Source of the DNA: a virus
DNA length: 25,738 nt
Strand: one strand, 5' to 3'
Virus record (IMG/VR): IMGVR_UViG_3300020473_000113
Span: 1 to 25,738 of that record
Part shown: positions 25,697 through 25,738 of the stretch, one piece after another
Numbering within the stretch: position 1 is the stretch's first letter
How the letters are laid out: the number at the start of each line of letters is the position of its first letter
The notes under the pieces: generated by a model
Database searches by the model: none
What the model saw: the letters and a program-made list of their open reading frames with translations, nothing else
Told to the model about the DNA's origin: nothing
Position numbers and translations under genes: made by a program

Positions 25697-25738
25697 TCAT
25701 GCAAGAGCGAGTTCACGTGAGCGAACTACTGTACCCTT
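25697..25738 (-). CDS. 3' end of an upstream gene (partial, unidentified)
   Basis: On the minus strand the frame reads KGTVVRSRELALA and then TGA, entering from the right edge. The two other minus-strand frames close within a few codons of the edge, so this is the only frame that could carry a longer gene from outside the window. A rho-independent terminator about 50 nt downstream fits the end of a transcription unit. In T4-like phages this could be another baseplate or tail gene, but 13 residues are too few to name it. That it is coding at all is inference from context. Confidence 0.4.
   Translation of the reverse strand, partial: KGTVVRSRELALA

Overview
The window looks like part of the late structural region of a T4-like marine myovirus, most probably a cyanophage (a pelagiphage is the main alternative). 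The grounds are the AT-rich coding sequence, genes packed end to end on one strand, a perfect T4-type late promoter (TATAAATA), three proteins with phage tail-collar domains, a tail-assembly-chaperone-like protein, and very large repeat-rich fibre-like proteins. No host genes, tRNAs, insertion sequences, integrase or CRISPR arrays were seen. Assignment to a host or species is inference.

Layout, read along the minus strand (right to left). At the right edge (25697-25738) are the last 13 codons of an upstream gene, followed by a rho-independent terminator (25622-25646). A late promoter (25552-25559) then starts what appears to be a single six-gene transcription unit. In order it encodes: a 5095-residue giant virion protein (10229-25516), three tail-collar proteins of 502, 482 and 1897 residues, a 325-residue protein with a tail assembly chaperone motif, and a 120-residue protein of unknown function. 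A strong terminator (186-207) closes the unit. Gene junctions are extremely tight (TAATG overlaps or gaps of 1 to 3 nt), which suggests translational coupling. Bases 1-185 hold no convincing gene, only a 16-bp perfect palindrome, a weak promoter candidate and a doubtful 30-codon ORF.

Together the genes read as a host-recognition module. The giant protein has a pectate-lyase-like beta-helix at its N-terminus, then nested families of internal repeats, then a long beta-rich stalk. The three collar proteins share an MA-x-Y start, a collar motif, two His-x-His pairs each and a common C-terminal ending, so they look like paralogous short-fibre or adhesin proteins. The chaperone-like protein probably helps fold or attach them.

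The most unusual content is the 1897-residue protein. Its collar domain is split by about 510 residues that include a segment closely resembling the PEBP/YbhB (Raf-kinase-inhibitor-like) family. It also carries a roughly 500-residue glycine-rich region like polyglycine-II adhesins and a jelly-roll-like C-terminal domain. In the giant protein, an array of about ten beta modules is inserted inside one unit of a separate helical repeat family. The 482-residue protein has a cysteine-rich insert, and the 502-residue protein has a calcium-loop motif.
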